Origin: DASVCN01 sp040905665
GTDB lineage: Bacteria > Deinococcota > Deinococci > Deinococcales > Trueperaceae
Assembly (NCBI GenBank): GCA_040905665.1
Contig: JBBDRD010000039.1
Coordinates: 23,024 to 87,023 of the forward strand
DNA: 64,000 bases
Direction: 5' to 3'
Of the stretch, positions 8,002-16,728 are shown piece after piece (the stretch's first letter is position 1; each line of letters opens with the position of its first letter). Both the position numbers and the translations under genes were made by a program. The notes below the pieces were generated by a model that had not been told where the DNA came from, did no database searches, and saw only the letters and a program-made list of their open reading frames with translations.

Positions 8002-9009
8002 TCAGTAGTTGCGCTCCAGTAACCGCACTCCGGGCTGCTCGAGCAGCCACTCGGTCACGCCGTGAACCGCTCCTCGGGCCGTATCGGTAATGACAGGGTC
8101 ACCGAACGGCTCGAGCCGAACGATCAGTTCGCTCCCCTCACGCTGCTGCACCGCCACCAGTAGTTGCTGCTTGAGGTCGGTCTCATCGACTGTGACCCGC
8201 ACCAGCAGACGCTCGCGCTCCTCGCTCGAGAGGCTACGTGCCACTTCATGCAGGATCACATGCCCCTCTGCAAATTCGAGGACGCGCTTGGCGAATTGGG
8301 GACTCTCCGGAAGACTTCCCGTCAACAGGGCGTGTGGCATCTCATCGGGCCTCTCCAAAATAGGGAACTCTGGCGCACCGCGACTTAGGTTCACGAAGGC
8401 CTGGTAGTGGAGCTCTTTCCCCTGCTCCCGCCACTTGAGTGCGTACTTCGTCTCGAATACCTCGCGGGGCGGCTCACGCTCCTCGAGCTCGAAGAGCCGC
8501 GAGAGCAAGGCTTCCCGCCTGGCGAACTCGAGGTACTCGGGGTGGTCGGTGGCGAGCAAGATCGCCCCTTTCGGGCTAAGGCGACTAGCGGCCAGCTCGA
8601 AGAAGGGGCGCCTGAGTAGGCGGTTCTTTTCGTGACGCTCCTTTGGCCATGGGTCGGGGAAGTTGACCGTGATGCTGCTCAAGCTGGCCGGAGCGAAGAG
8701 GTGCCGGACCGCAAATTGGGCGCCCACCTTGAGCAGTCGCACATTGGTGGTCCGCTCCCGACGTATCCGCCGCACGGCTCGCATCACGCTCGCCGTGGAG
8801 ATCTCCAGGCCAACGAAGCGTTCGTTAGGGCGTTGCAGCGCCCGGCGAACCGTATAACGCCCGTCGCCAAAGCCCACCTCGAGGTGGAGGGGACCGTGCC
8901 CCTCGAATATTGCATTCCAAGGTGCCGGAAAGGGAAGCCTGCGCCAGGGCAGCAACGTCGCCGGCAGGTCGAGAACCTCCTGCCGGCCGGCTTCGGCCGT
9001 CTTCGACAT
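8002..9009 (-). CDS. trmB: tRNA (guanine-N7)-methyltransferase with C-terminal extension
   Basis: SAM-dependent enzyme that makes m7G46 in tRNA. The SAM site HLEVGFGDGRYTV, the acidic pair in GLEIS, and the signature NFPDPWPKERHEKNRLL are all visible within the first 200 residues. Standard TrmB proteins have about 210-240 residues; this one has 335, with about 130 extra residues from roughly 205 onward that I do not recognise. Its ATG overlaps the stop of the DUF4388 gene by one base (TGATG), so it is the second gene of that operon. Confidence 0.92.
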   Translation of the reverse strand: MSKTAEAGRQEVLDLPATLLPWRRLPFPAPWNAIFEGHGPLHLEVGFGDGRYTVRRALQRPNERFVGLEISTASVMRAVRRIRRERTTNVRLLKVGAQFAVRHLFAPASLSSITVNFPDPWPKERHEKNRLLRRPFFELAASRLSPKGAILLATDHPEYLEFARREALLSRLFELEEREPPREVFETKYALKWREQGKELHYQAFVNLSRGAPEFPILERPDEMPHALLTGSLPESPQFAKRVLEFAEGHVILHEVARSLSSEERERLLVRVTVDETDLKQQLLVAVQQREGSELIVRLEPFGDPVITDTARGAVHGVTEWLLEQPGVRLLERNY

Positions 9010-10289
9010 CAGCTATCGCTCTGTGGAATCGGCCTCACGAGCAGCGGTTGATTGACGGCCAGATCGGCATGCACCAAGGTCTCGCGGTTGATCATCAGGA
9101 AGGGCCCGGCCCTCTCGAAAGGGATGGCGCCCAGCAGGCAGACTCGACCGTCCTCGAGACGGCACGCCACGCTCTGGGTTTCATAGCCTAAGGATCTCTC
9201 CCACGAACTCATGATTGAGGGGTCGACCCCAACGATTCCGTGCGGTAACTTCACCGAGGTGAGTTGTGTTACCAGCCGAGCAGTGCGCGGCTTGCGAGGA
9301 GCCAGGCGCAAAATGCCCACGTCGAGCAGCCGAGCGACCGCGCTCTCGGCCTCTTGTGGCGATACGTTAGCCTCGTTGGCTATCGCAGCCAGACTGCGCT
9401 TGCCGTCGACGCAGCGCAGGAGGCTCACCTCGGCCTTGCTCAGACTCATATCGCCCACGGAGCTGCCAGTTTCCCCGAAAGCCGGAACTGCAGTCAGAGT
9501 CACCCTCCGTGGTGTCTCGCTTGGGCCACTCTCAAGACGGCCACTCTCATGACGACCACTTTCATCACGACCACTCTCAAGTCGGCCACTCTCAAGACGG
9601 CCACTCTCAAGACGGCCACTCTCAAGACGGCCACTCTCATCACGGCCACTTTGAAGGCGGCCACTCTCAAAACGGTCGCCCTCATGACGGCCGCCCTCGT
9701 TAGATCGGGCCTCATGTCGCCCGGTCTCGCGGGGTCCGACCTCGCGGGGTCCGACCCCCTGGCGCCCAGTCTGGCGGGGATCCTGAGGCTGCGGACCGCT
9801 GCCCGACATGCCTGCGTCGTCGCTCTGCCGCAGCTCACCGGTACGAGGCGCCGGCGGTGCGTTATGGCCCGGCCGGACCTGACCCATTCTCGTTACATCG
9901 TTGCCGGCAGGTGTTTCGGGCAGAGCACTACTCGGCTGTCCCTCGCTGCTGCGCTGCATCTCGGCCCGGGGCGGGGAGTCGCCACGCCTTGACTCGTCGA
10001 GCCTCCGCGTAGCCTCCAACACGAGATTCTCTGTGCCGGCCTCGATGGTGTTGCGGGGAGCCGGTACTCCCAACATAAACTCGAAGCTCCCCTGCTCGTT
10101 GGAGAACAGTTCGTACACCGCCTCCTCGCCCGTGAAGCCGGCGAACTCGGCGTGTACCGCCAGGCCCTCCTCGAAGTACACTCGCGCCGGTCCCGCCGGA
10201 TGGTCCACCGTAAGCCTCCCGCTTCGCGAAGAGGCAGCGAGCAACTGGAACAGATCGACGAGTGAGAATAGCCCGAGGGTTCCGGTCAC
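9009..10289 (-). CDS. DUF4388 protein with long SGR-rich tandem repeat linker
   Basis: 426 residues. The N-terminus (LFSLVDLFQLLAASSRSGRL ... GPARVYFEEGLAVHAEFAG, about residues 5-90) is a DUF4388/PATAN-like domain of the type found beside gliding and signalling GTPase proteins. A hydrophilic linker follows, containing eleven near-identical pentads of the type ESGRL (DNA repeat at 9526-9690). The C-terminal part (about 290-420) contains a predicted winged-helix-like segment (LSKAEVSLLRCVDGKRSLAAI). The start is a GTG 6 nt after a TAGAAT box, indicating a leaderless mRNA. It is translationally linked to trmB. Confidence 0.7.
   Translation of the reverse strand: MTGTLGLFSLVDLFQLLAASSRSGRLTVDHPAGPARVYFEEGLAVHAEFAGFTGEEAVYELFSNEQGSFEFMLGVPAPRNTIEAGTENLVLEATRRLDESRRGDSPPRAEMQRSSEGQPSSALPETPAGNDVTRMGQVRPGHNAPPAPRTGELRQSDDAGMSGSGPQPQDPRQTGRQGVGPREVGPRETGRHEARSNEGGRHEGDRFESGRLQSGRDESGRLESGRLESGRLESGRLESGRDESGRHESGRLESGPSETPRRVTLTAVPAFGETGSSVGDMSLSKAEVSLLRCVDGKRSLAAIANEANVSPQEAESAVARLLDVGILRLAPRKPRTARLVTQLTSVKLPHGIVGVDPSIMSSWERSLGYETQSVACRLEDGRVCLLGAIPFERAGPFLMINRETLVHADLAVNQPLLVRPIPQSDS
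9526..9690. repeat. Eleven-copy 15-bp in-frame tandem repeat
   Basis: Eleven contiguous 15-bp units (consensus CCACTCTCAAGACGG on the plus strand) run without a frame break inside the DUF4388 gene; units 5-7 (9586-9630) are identical. They encode the SGR-rich pentads of the linker. Substitutions in the outer copies suggest expansion from the middle. Confidence 0.95.
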
Positions 10290-10295
10290 GACTAC

Positions 10296-10301
10296 ATTCT
10301 A
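10296..10301 (-). promoter_or_regulatory. Leaderless -10 box of the DUF4388-trmB operon
   Basis: TAGAAT on the minus strand, then 6 nt, then the GTG start at 10289. It lies back to back with the lptF promoter in a 134-bp divergent spacer. Confidence 0.6.
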
Positions 10302-10411
10302 TCGTGACCCTCGCGTCGCCCCCAAGAGAAGCGATGGAAAGGGCCTGGGAACCGCCAAGGAGGCCGGTAGACGTGCGTGCTAGCGGTTTTTAGGGTCTCG
10401 GAAGGATTCGG

Positions 10412-10417
10412 TATACT
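10412..10417 (+). promoter_or_regulatory. Leaderless -10 box of the lptF-like operon
   Basis: TATACT followed by 6 nt and the GTG start at 10424. No ribosome binding site is present, in keeping with a leaderless transcript. Confidence 0.65.
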
Positions 10418-10423
10418 CCCCGG

Positions 10424-11488
10424 GTGCCCAGCCGTCTAGCTCGTTACGTGTTGCGCGAGACCGCTGCAATGTACGTGCTGGGAGTAGCGGCGTTCTGCCT
10501 GCTGCTGTCGATAGACTTCCTTGCCCTTTGGGCCGAATACCTCATCGAACAGGAGGCGACGTTGGCGACCGTCGTCCGCCTGATGGCATTCAAGCTCCCC
10601 TGGTTTCTGCACCTTTCACTACCCGTGGCAGTGGTAGTCGCCGTACTGTTGGCCACCGGCCGGCTGGCGCGCGACTCCGAACTCAAGGCCGCCTACGGCC
10701 TAGGCATAAAGCCCCTTACCCTCCTCGCGCCCGTAATGCTCTTCGGGCTGCTGGTAAGCGGCGTTTCGCTACTCAACAATGGCTACCTCGAGCCCGAGGG
10801 AGAACGCCGCTATAACCGGCTCGTGGACAGTTTTTTCTATACCCGGCCCCCAAACGAGGTGCAGAGCAACGCCGCCTACGCCCTGCCCGCCGGCGGCATC
10901 TACTACGCGTCGCGGATTCGCGCTCGGCCAGATAGTTCCTCGACGGCGGAACTCAGCGGAGTCCTCGTGATACTGCCCGACGGCACCGTGCTCAGCGCGC
11001 CCGCCGGCGTTTGGAACAGTCAGGAACGGCAGTGGCTGCTGCAGGAGGTAGAGCGCAGCCGACCGAATGGGGAACCACAGTTGCTGGGTGAGCTGGAGCT
11101 ACCCTTCGAGTTGGACAGCGCCGCCGGCGAAACGCTCACACGCCGAGAAGCCTTGTCCTTGCCGGCGCTCAGCCAACAGATTCGTGCGGTCCAGGGCGCC
11201 GGTGGAAACACCAGAGAACTCCGCTTCTCGCTTCACCGCCGCATCGCCGACGCCTTCTCGGCACTCGTGTTCGCCCTCTTTGCCGGCACGCTGGGACTGG
11301 GCTTGCGAAATCGCTCGGCGGGCTTTACCTGGTCGATCGTGCTGCTGGTAGCATTTTGGGCAACCTGGACACTTGCCGGTAACCTCTTCGAGACCGGGGT
11401 ACTGGGAGCGGCCGTAGCCGCCTGGCTAACTACTGCGGTAGTGGGATTGTGCGGATCCCTGGTCGCTCTATGGCGGCTTCGCTCGTGA
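10424..11488 (+). CDS. LptF/LptG (YjgP/YjgQ) family permease, first copy
   Basis: 354-residue inner-membrane permease with three hydrophobic helices in the first 120 residues, a soluble middle region, and three more near the C-terminus (for example FSALVFALFAGTLGLGLRNR and WSIVLLVAFWATWTLAGNLF). The ARDSELKAAYGLGI stretch corresponds to the conserved SE(l/i)-A-x-G coupling loop of LptF/G. In proteobacteria LptF and LptG form the membrane part of the LptB2FG extractor that feeds LptC-A-D. The gene starts an operon of permease, permease and LptD-like protein. The cargo here is unknown because no lipid A gene is visible. No LptB gene is adjacent. Confidence 0.85.
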   Translation: MPSRLARYVLRETAAMYVLGVAAFCLLLSIDFLALWAEYLIEQEATLATVVRLMAFKLPWFLHLSLPVAVVVAVLLATGRLARDSELKAAYGLGIKPLTLLAPVMLFGLLVSGVSLLNNGYLEPEGERRYNRLVDSFFYTRPPNEVQSNAAYALPAGGIYYASRIRARPDSSSTAELSGVLVILPDGTVLSAPAGVWNSQERQWLLQEVERSRPNGEPQLLGELELPFELDSAAGETLTRREALSLPALSQQIRAVQGAGGNTRELRFSLHRRIADAFSALVFALFAGTLGLGLRNRSAGFTWSIVLLVAFWATWTLAGNLFETGVLGAAVAAWLTTAVVGLCGSLVALWRLRS

Positions 11489-12555
11489 CGCGCTTCAGCC
11501 GCTACTTGTATGCCGAAATCCTGCCGCTCTACCTCGCCGGCCTGGCGCTGCTACTGCTGCTCCTCACCGGCGTCTTCCTTCTCGAGGTTGTCGCCGATGT
11601 GCTTGCCCGAGGGGTGCCCGTCACCCTGCTGGCGCAGTATCTGCTGTTCATGTTGCCCACCGCCGCGAGTGCCGGCATACCGTTGGCGCTCCTGTTCGCC
11701 GGACTATTGGGTTTGGCTCGTATCTCCCAAGACAGCGAGATAAAGGCCGCCAGGTTGCTGGGGTTGGGTCCACGGCAGTTCCTAAGCCCCATGCTGCTGC
11801 TGGGCCTGTCGGTCACCGGGCTCGCGGTTGTCAATAACGAGTTGGTGGTTCCGGCAAGCCAGAGGCGGGCTCTCGAAGTCGAGAAGGACATGCTGTTGCG
11901 CAGTCCCGAGACCTTCCTCCAGGAGCGCACTTTCTTCACCGACGCTCTGGGCCGTGCCATCTTCATCGAGCAGCTGCAGCCGAGCGGACGTTTCGAAGGC
12001 GTTACCGTAATCCAACCCGGCGGGCCGCAAGGGCCCAGCGAAGTGATTACTGCCGCTACCGGCCGCTACGCCGAAAGCGATGGGGTGTGGGATCTCGAGG
12101 GGCTCGAGCTCAAGGTGTTCCGAGCGAGCCGACTTGTACTCGATTTCGCGGCGGAATCGGCCACCCTCCCTGTACGCGATCTCGCCGCCGGCGTGACCGG
12201 TACGCCCGACCCGGTATATCTGCCACTGGGTACCTTGCTGCAACGCCTTCGCGAGAACCCGGAGCGCGCCAATCCCGCCGAATGGACCGCGCTGCACCGC
12301 AAGGCTGCAGAGCCTCTCGCTGCGACGGCCTTCGCCCTTTTCGCTCTGGCGGTCACGATGTTCAGCGTTCGGCGGGGAACATCGTTGGGATTGGTTACGG
12401 TCCTCATCCTCACATTCGTTTATTACGCGACCTGGAGCGTGACCAAACTCCTGGGGGCACAGGGCACGATCCCAGCCTGGGCAGCAGGTTGGACTCCGGT
12501 AATGCTCTACGCCGGAGCGGCGGCTCTACTACTGGCTCGCGCCTGGCGACGCTGA
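11485..12555 (+). CDS. LptF/LptG (YjgP/YjgQ) family permease, second copy
   Basis: About 356 residues with the same plan as its upstream neighbour: helices in residues 10-110, a soluble beta-rich middle and a C-terminal helix bundle (LAATAFALFALAVTMFSVRR). The coupling loop reads ISQDSEIKAARLLGL. I take the GTG at 11485 because it overlaps the previous stop as GTGA; an in-frame ATG at 11470 is the alternative. The stop overlaps the next ATG by one base. Two unequal paralogues in tandem match the LptF-LptG heterodimer. Confidence 0.84.
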   Translation: MTRFSRYLYAEILPLYLAGLALLLLLLTGVFLLEVVADVLARGVPVTLLAQYLLFMLPTAASAGIPLALLFAGLLGLARISQDSEIKAARLLGLGPRQFLSPMLLLGLSVTGLAVVNNELVVPASQRRALEVEKDMLLRSPETFLQERTFFTDALGRAIFIEQLQPSGRFEGVTVIQPGGPQGPSEVITAATGRYAESDGVWDLEGLELKVFRASRLVLDFAAESATLPVRDLAAGVTGTPDPVYLPLGTLLQRLRENPERANPAEWTALHRKAAEPLAATAFALFALAVTMFSVRRGTSLGLVTVLILTFVYYATWSVTKLLGAQGTIPAWAAGWTPVMLYAGAAALLLARAWRR

Positions 12556-15473
12556 TGCGCGCCATTCTGCCGCTCATTGCACTGCTTGCTCTTGGCGCGG
12601 CCTTGGCGGAAACGATCGAGATCGACACCTTCGGCGATCCACAGAGTCGTCTGGAAATACGAAATCTGGTGCTTCCCGGTGGCGAGGAGGTTCAAATCTA
12701 CGTCGTCCAGGGAAGCCAGGTGCGGGTGACGATAGACGATCAGCAGCTGATCGCCCAGCACATAGAGGTTGACCTCACTCACCGTCTGGTTCGCATCATC
12801 GGCTTTGGGACCTTCATTACCCCCGAGCAGACGGTGCAGGGCACCGATCTCGTGATCGAGCTGGAGCAGGAGAGCCTTACCGGGCGCGATGTGTTGATCG
12901 TGACCGAGGCGATCGACGTAGTTGGGGCCCAAGCCAGCCGAACGCCGGGCCAGATAAACGTCTCCAGCGGATCCTTTAGTCCCTGCCGCCGCTGCGGACA
13001 AGAGGTCGAGGATTACGGCTTTCGCGCCGAGCGGATCGAACTCTACCCAGGCGATCGCCTGGTGGCGTTCGACGTAACGGTGCTCATCCGCGATCGACCG
13101 CTTCTCATGCTGCCATTACTGGTGGTCCCGCTGGCGAGGCCTGACCGGCAGCCGCGGCTGAGCCTGACCCAGGGCAGCGCCAGTGAGCGAGCCGAGGTCG
13201 CCCTCGACTGGCCCTACGTTGCCGGCGCGAACGCCTTTGGCACCTTCTCGGTTCGCTACTATGCCGATGTGATCCCGCGGGCCGGCGGGTTCCAACCACT
13301 GGGCGGGCGAGTAGGCGAGAGCTACCTGGGGGGCGGCGTGGACCACCTCTTCTATACCGACAGAGGGGAGGGAAATTTCCGCTTCTTCTACCGGCCGGGG
13401 TTCTTGAGCAGGACCGGTGGTGAGCGGGAAGAATCGCAGTTCACCTTGAGATTCGCGTACCGGACACTCGACGAACCGCTTTCACGGGAAGATGGAGGAC
13501 TTCCGGTCGTGGACCTCGAGGTGGTGCGCGACGATGCGCGCCGCGACCGGCTGCTCGAGTACCGTGTCGAGTTGGAAGGTGTTAGTTCGGGAGTGCGAGG
13601 ACGCTACTTTAGTCAGGGGTTCGTCGACAGCGATCCGGACGACGAGGTGACCACACCGAGCTACGACGATCGGGCCACTCCGCGCCAAACACCTGTGCAG
13701 CTCGTGCTCGAGCCGGAGGAGGAGGTATTCAGCATCGGCCCGCTTCTGTTGCGCCGCGTCGCCATCGACCTGGGGGTGTTCGAGGATGCCAGCAACCCGT
13801 CGAATCGCAGCGCTGCGGCGCAAACGTTCGTGGACGCTGGGCGGCTGTTGGAGAGACACTCGATCGAGCTCACTCCGGTTCGTCTGTGGGCAGGAATGGA
13901 GTTGCGTGGACAAACCAACTTCGCGGGCCACTACTACACGACCGGGGAGCGGCAGATCGACTGGGACAGCCGGATCTCGGCGAATCAGCGCTTTGGAGGC
14001 GTGGGCAGTTTTGGCCTGGTCTTCACCCGCGACGTGAACGAGGGCGAGACCCCATTTCGCTTCGATCAGATCGCTTTGCGCACACGGACCGACTTGAGGG
14101 CGGCGCTCGATCTCGAACCACTGCCCTGGCTGGCCCTCGAAGCGAGGAGCAGCTACGTGTTTCGCGACACTCGCCGGCCAGAACTCCAAGGATTCCAACC
14201 GTTGGAGAGTCAGCTGCGGCTGTTCGACAACCTGAACTGGATAGAGGCGAGCGTGTCGAACAGCTATGATCTTTCGGCAGATGATCCCGGAAACCTCGAG
14301 TTCGAACTACTGTTGCGATCGCCCGAATCCACTCCCCAGGCTCAACTCGAGATCTCCCACCTCGAGGACCTGGCCGTTAAGCCCGACCGGCTCACCGGCG
14401 AACTCACCGACGAGAGCAGCACCCGCTTCGAGATGAGTTATGGCTTGCCCGCACTTCGCGTCGACGCCTCCGGCGGCTACCGCTACTTCCCTCCGCCAGC
14501 CGACCAGCCGGGAGAACAACTCGACTTCTGGCTCCCCTTCGAGGCCGGCGTCACTGTAGGTACGCTCCGGCAGGAGGACGCGCTGCCGGGCCTGCGTGTC
14601 GCCTACGAGCGCAACCTGAATCTGCACGAGGTGAGCGCCCTCTCCTACGATGCCAGCGCCCGCATCGGCCCTGTCGAGCTGGCGGCAAGCCAGCGCTACT
14701 CGCTGCCCGAGGGTGGAACGGCCGGCAGTACCTTGACGGCCGAGTATCCTGGACTTGTCCAGTTTGAGGCGACCGGCTTCGACATCGTCCGACCCGAGTG
14801 GATCGGACTGCCCACCGGCGTCCCGCGCATTACTCGTTACTCGGTGACGTTGCGCGATTCGCCGCTGAGCGGGCAGGAAGCGTGGCAGCTTCGTTATCTC
14901 ACCCGTTACGATCCCGAACTGGCGACAGGCGCCCAACCGGGCGGGCTTAGGGATTCCACCCTCGAGGCGCGCGTGGAGCTGGAGGACGAACAGGTGGGAA
15001 ACTCGCGCTTTAGCGTCGAGTTCTTTGCCGACCTACAACTTAGGGACGACCTACTGGATCAGAGCTATCTGCGCCGCGCCAGCCTGCTGCTTGCTGCCGA
15101 CATCGAAGGGGTCGTAGGCGTGCAGGGGGCGCTGGGTTACCGCGCCACCCTCAACGCCACAACCGGTGAACTGAGCCGCTCCGAGCTTAGAATCGACGAG
15201 TTGGCCATCACGGTGCGGGCGCGCGACGACCTCTACCTGGGGGCGCTGTTCGATGACGTGTGGGAGTTCAGCGGGAACGTCCCGTCCCAGCCGGCCTTCG
15301 ACCTTCGGCCCGAACTGTTCGTGGTGTGGGACCGCTGCTGCTGGGCGCTCAGAGGGGGCTGGGACACCGAGAGTGGCCAGATCAGAGTCTCGGTTACCTC
15401 GCCTGGAGCGAGTGAGGGACTGACCCAGGAGTTCGACACACCGTTGATGCTTCCGGGGAGAGGGGATGGGTAG
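12555..15473 (+). CDS. LptD/OstA-like outer-membrane assembly protein
   Basis: 972 residues with an N-terminal signal peptide (ILPLIALLALGAALA). Residues about 20-120 are repetitive beta strands of the OstA/LptA jellyroll type, and residues about 115-125 hold a CRRC pair that recalls the LptD cysteines. The remaining 800 residues alternate polar and aromatic positions (many Tyr/Arg/Leu strands), as in a large beta-barrel. Its ATG overlaps the stop of the second permease by one base. The position after two LptF/G permeases strongly supports an outer-membrane acceptor of the same export path. Lower similarity leaves room for another large outer-membrane protein. Confidence 0.72.
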   Translation: MRAILPLIALLALGAALAETIEIDTFGDPQSRLEIRNLVLPGGEEVQIYVVQGSQVRVTIDDQQLIAQHIEVDLTHRLVRIIGFGTFITPEQTVQGTDLVIELEQESLTGRDVLIVTEAIDVVGAQASRTPGQINVSSGSFSPCRRCGQEVEDYGFRAERIELYPGDRLVAFDVTVLIRDRPLLMLPLLVVPLARPDRQPRLSLTQGSASERAEVALDWPYVAGANAFGTFSVRYYADVIPRAGGFQPLGGRVGESYLGGGVDHLFYTDRGEGNFRFFYRPGFLSRTGGEREESQFTLRFAYRTLDEPLSREDGGLPVVDLEVVRDDARRDRLLEYRVELEGVSSGVRGRYFSQGFVDSDPDDEVTTPSYDDRATPRQTPVQLVLEPEEEVFSIGPLLLRRVAIDLGVFEDASNPSNRSAAAQTFVDAGRLLERHSIELTPVRLWAGMELRGQTNFAGHYYTTGERQIDWDSRISANQRFGGVGSFGLVFTRDVNEGETPFRFDQIALRTRTDLRAALDLEPLPWLALEARSSYVFRDTRRPELQGFQPLESQLRLFDNLNWIEASVSNSYDLSADDPGNLEFELLLRSPESTPQAQLEISHLEDLAVKPDRLTGELTDESSTRFEMSYGLPALRVDASGGYRYFPPPADQPGEQLDFWLPFEAGVTVGTLRQEDALPGLRVAYERNLNLHEVSALSYDASARIGPVELAASQRYSLPEGGTAGSTLTAEYPGLVQFEATGFDIVRPEWIGLPTGVPRITRYSVTLRDSPLSGQEAWQLRYLTRYDPELATGAQPGGLRDSTLEARVELEDEQVGNSRFSVEFFADLQLRDDLLDQSYLRRASLLLAADIEGVVGVQGALGYRATLNATTGELSRSELRIDELAITVRARDDLYLGALFDDVWEFSGNVPSQPAFDLRPELFVVWDRCCWALRGGWDTESGQIRVSVTSPGASEGLTQEFDTPLMLPGRGDG

Positions 15474-15476
15474 CTC

Positions 15477-16664
15477 GTGAAGCACTTTCCAACTGTCTTA
15501 GCTCTTCTGACCCTATTAATCCTGGGCGGCTGCACCGGAACGCAGGAAGCCGCGCTGCCTACCCTTCTGATAGTTGGATCGGTGCAACCCGGCGGGGCGC
15601 AACTCCAGCTCTTGGAGGATGTCCGCGATCCGTTGGCTACACCACCTCGTTCTCTGGTGCCGGTAACGGGAAGCAGCCGCCCCCTCCCCGCGCCGCCCGT
15701 GTCGCTCGACGTGGTGGAACGTAATGGTTCGCGGAGCGAGCTGGTGGTGCTGGTGCGTGACGATTCCCTGGACATTACGGAGCTCCATTTCTTCGACCTC
15801 TCGGACCTCGATACCGGTGATCCGAACTTTTTCGCTCAGAGCCGTACGCCCATTGACGTTGCATCGATTCTCCCCGTTGAGGTGACGGAGGGCTTGCCGG
15901 TTTGCCTCACGCAGGTCCAAGTGGGCCCAGGAACAGCGACCGGCCCGGGGCGCTACGCGGCGCTGCTCGACAGTTGCACGGGTGCGGGGATCGCGGAGGT
16001 TCACGTTATCGATCTGCAGGAGGAGGAACACCTCTTCTCTTTGGCTAATGAGTTCACCGGTGTACGGCCGCTTCCTGCCGGTATCCATGTCGATCAGGAG
16101 CGCGACCTGCTCTTCTTCGCGAGCGCCGACTTTGGTGAAACGGCTGTATGGTCGACTCCCCTGACCGGCGACACAGTGCCGCAACTGGTGGGAAATGCAG
16201 ACTTAGACCTGGAGACAGCCGATAGGGCCGATTTGGCCCCGGCGAGCAACGGAATCGCGCTCCTCGCCGACGATCTGCTGGCGCTGGTGCCCTTTGACGC
16301 TGGCGGCGACACGCCGCCGGGACCGGCAACGACGCTAACTGCGGGTGAGTCGATTCTTCCCGATCCGTTGGGGAACCTGGAGACATTGGTGGTCCTCTCC
16401 CGCTCCGCAGTCGCTATCCATGATGGTCCGTTGAACGGCGACCCCGAGGAGTTTTCCCTCACCGCACCCCTCGCCGGCGCCACACTCGAACCTGTTGAGC
16501 GCTTCGCCTACCTGCTGGAGGAGGGAGGTATCGAGATCCTCGACCTCTTCCCCTACGCCGAACCCCCCGCTGATAGGCTGCTCTTCAGAGAAGTGGCTGG
16601 GCTCGACGATCCTAGAGTTATCAGTTGGGCATTCGCTTCACAAGGCGCGGCTACTACCCCTTAA
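15477..16664 (+). CDS. Lipoprotein with probable beta-propeller fold
   Basis: 395 residues. The N-terminus is a lipoprotein signal (LALLTLLILGGCTG; lipobox LGGC with the Cys at residue 19). The mature part has repeated beta-rich blocks with LLVLVRDDSLDI- and ALLADDLLALVPF-like segments, compatible with a propeller. It starts at a GTG 4 bp after the LptD-like stop, so it is the fourth gene of that operon and may assist the outer-membrane complex. I do not recognise the family. Confidence 0.7.
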   Translation: MKHFPTVLALLTLLILGGCTGTQEAALPTLLIVGSVQPGGAQLQLLEDVRDPLATPPRSLVPVTGSSRPLPAPPVSLDVVERNGSRSELVVLVRDDSLDITELHFFDLSDLDTGDPNFFAQSRTPIDVASILPVEVTEGLPVCLTQVQVGPGTATGPGRYAALLDSCTGAGIAEVHVIDLQEEEHLFSLANEFTGVRPLPAGIHVDQERDLLFFASADFGETAVWSTPLTGDTVPQLVGNADLDLETADRADLAPASNGIALLADDLLALVPFDAGGDTPPGPATTLTAGESILPDPLGNLETLVVLSRSAVAIHDGPLNGDPEEFSLTAPLAGATLEPVERFAYLLEEGGIEILDLFPYAEPPADRLLFREVAGLDDPRVISWAFASQGAATTP

Positions 16665-16728
16665 GCATCCCCGCCGGTCTCGCGCCGGGCGACCGAGGAC
16701 ACTCGGGCGCTCGGGCCCGCGGTCCAAT

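Noticed and set aside
12087..12554. Extension of the LptD-like frame 156 codons upstream
   Set aside because: The extension overlaps the second permease in another frame; the ATG at 12555 has a signal peptide and a one-base overlap with the previous stop.
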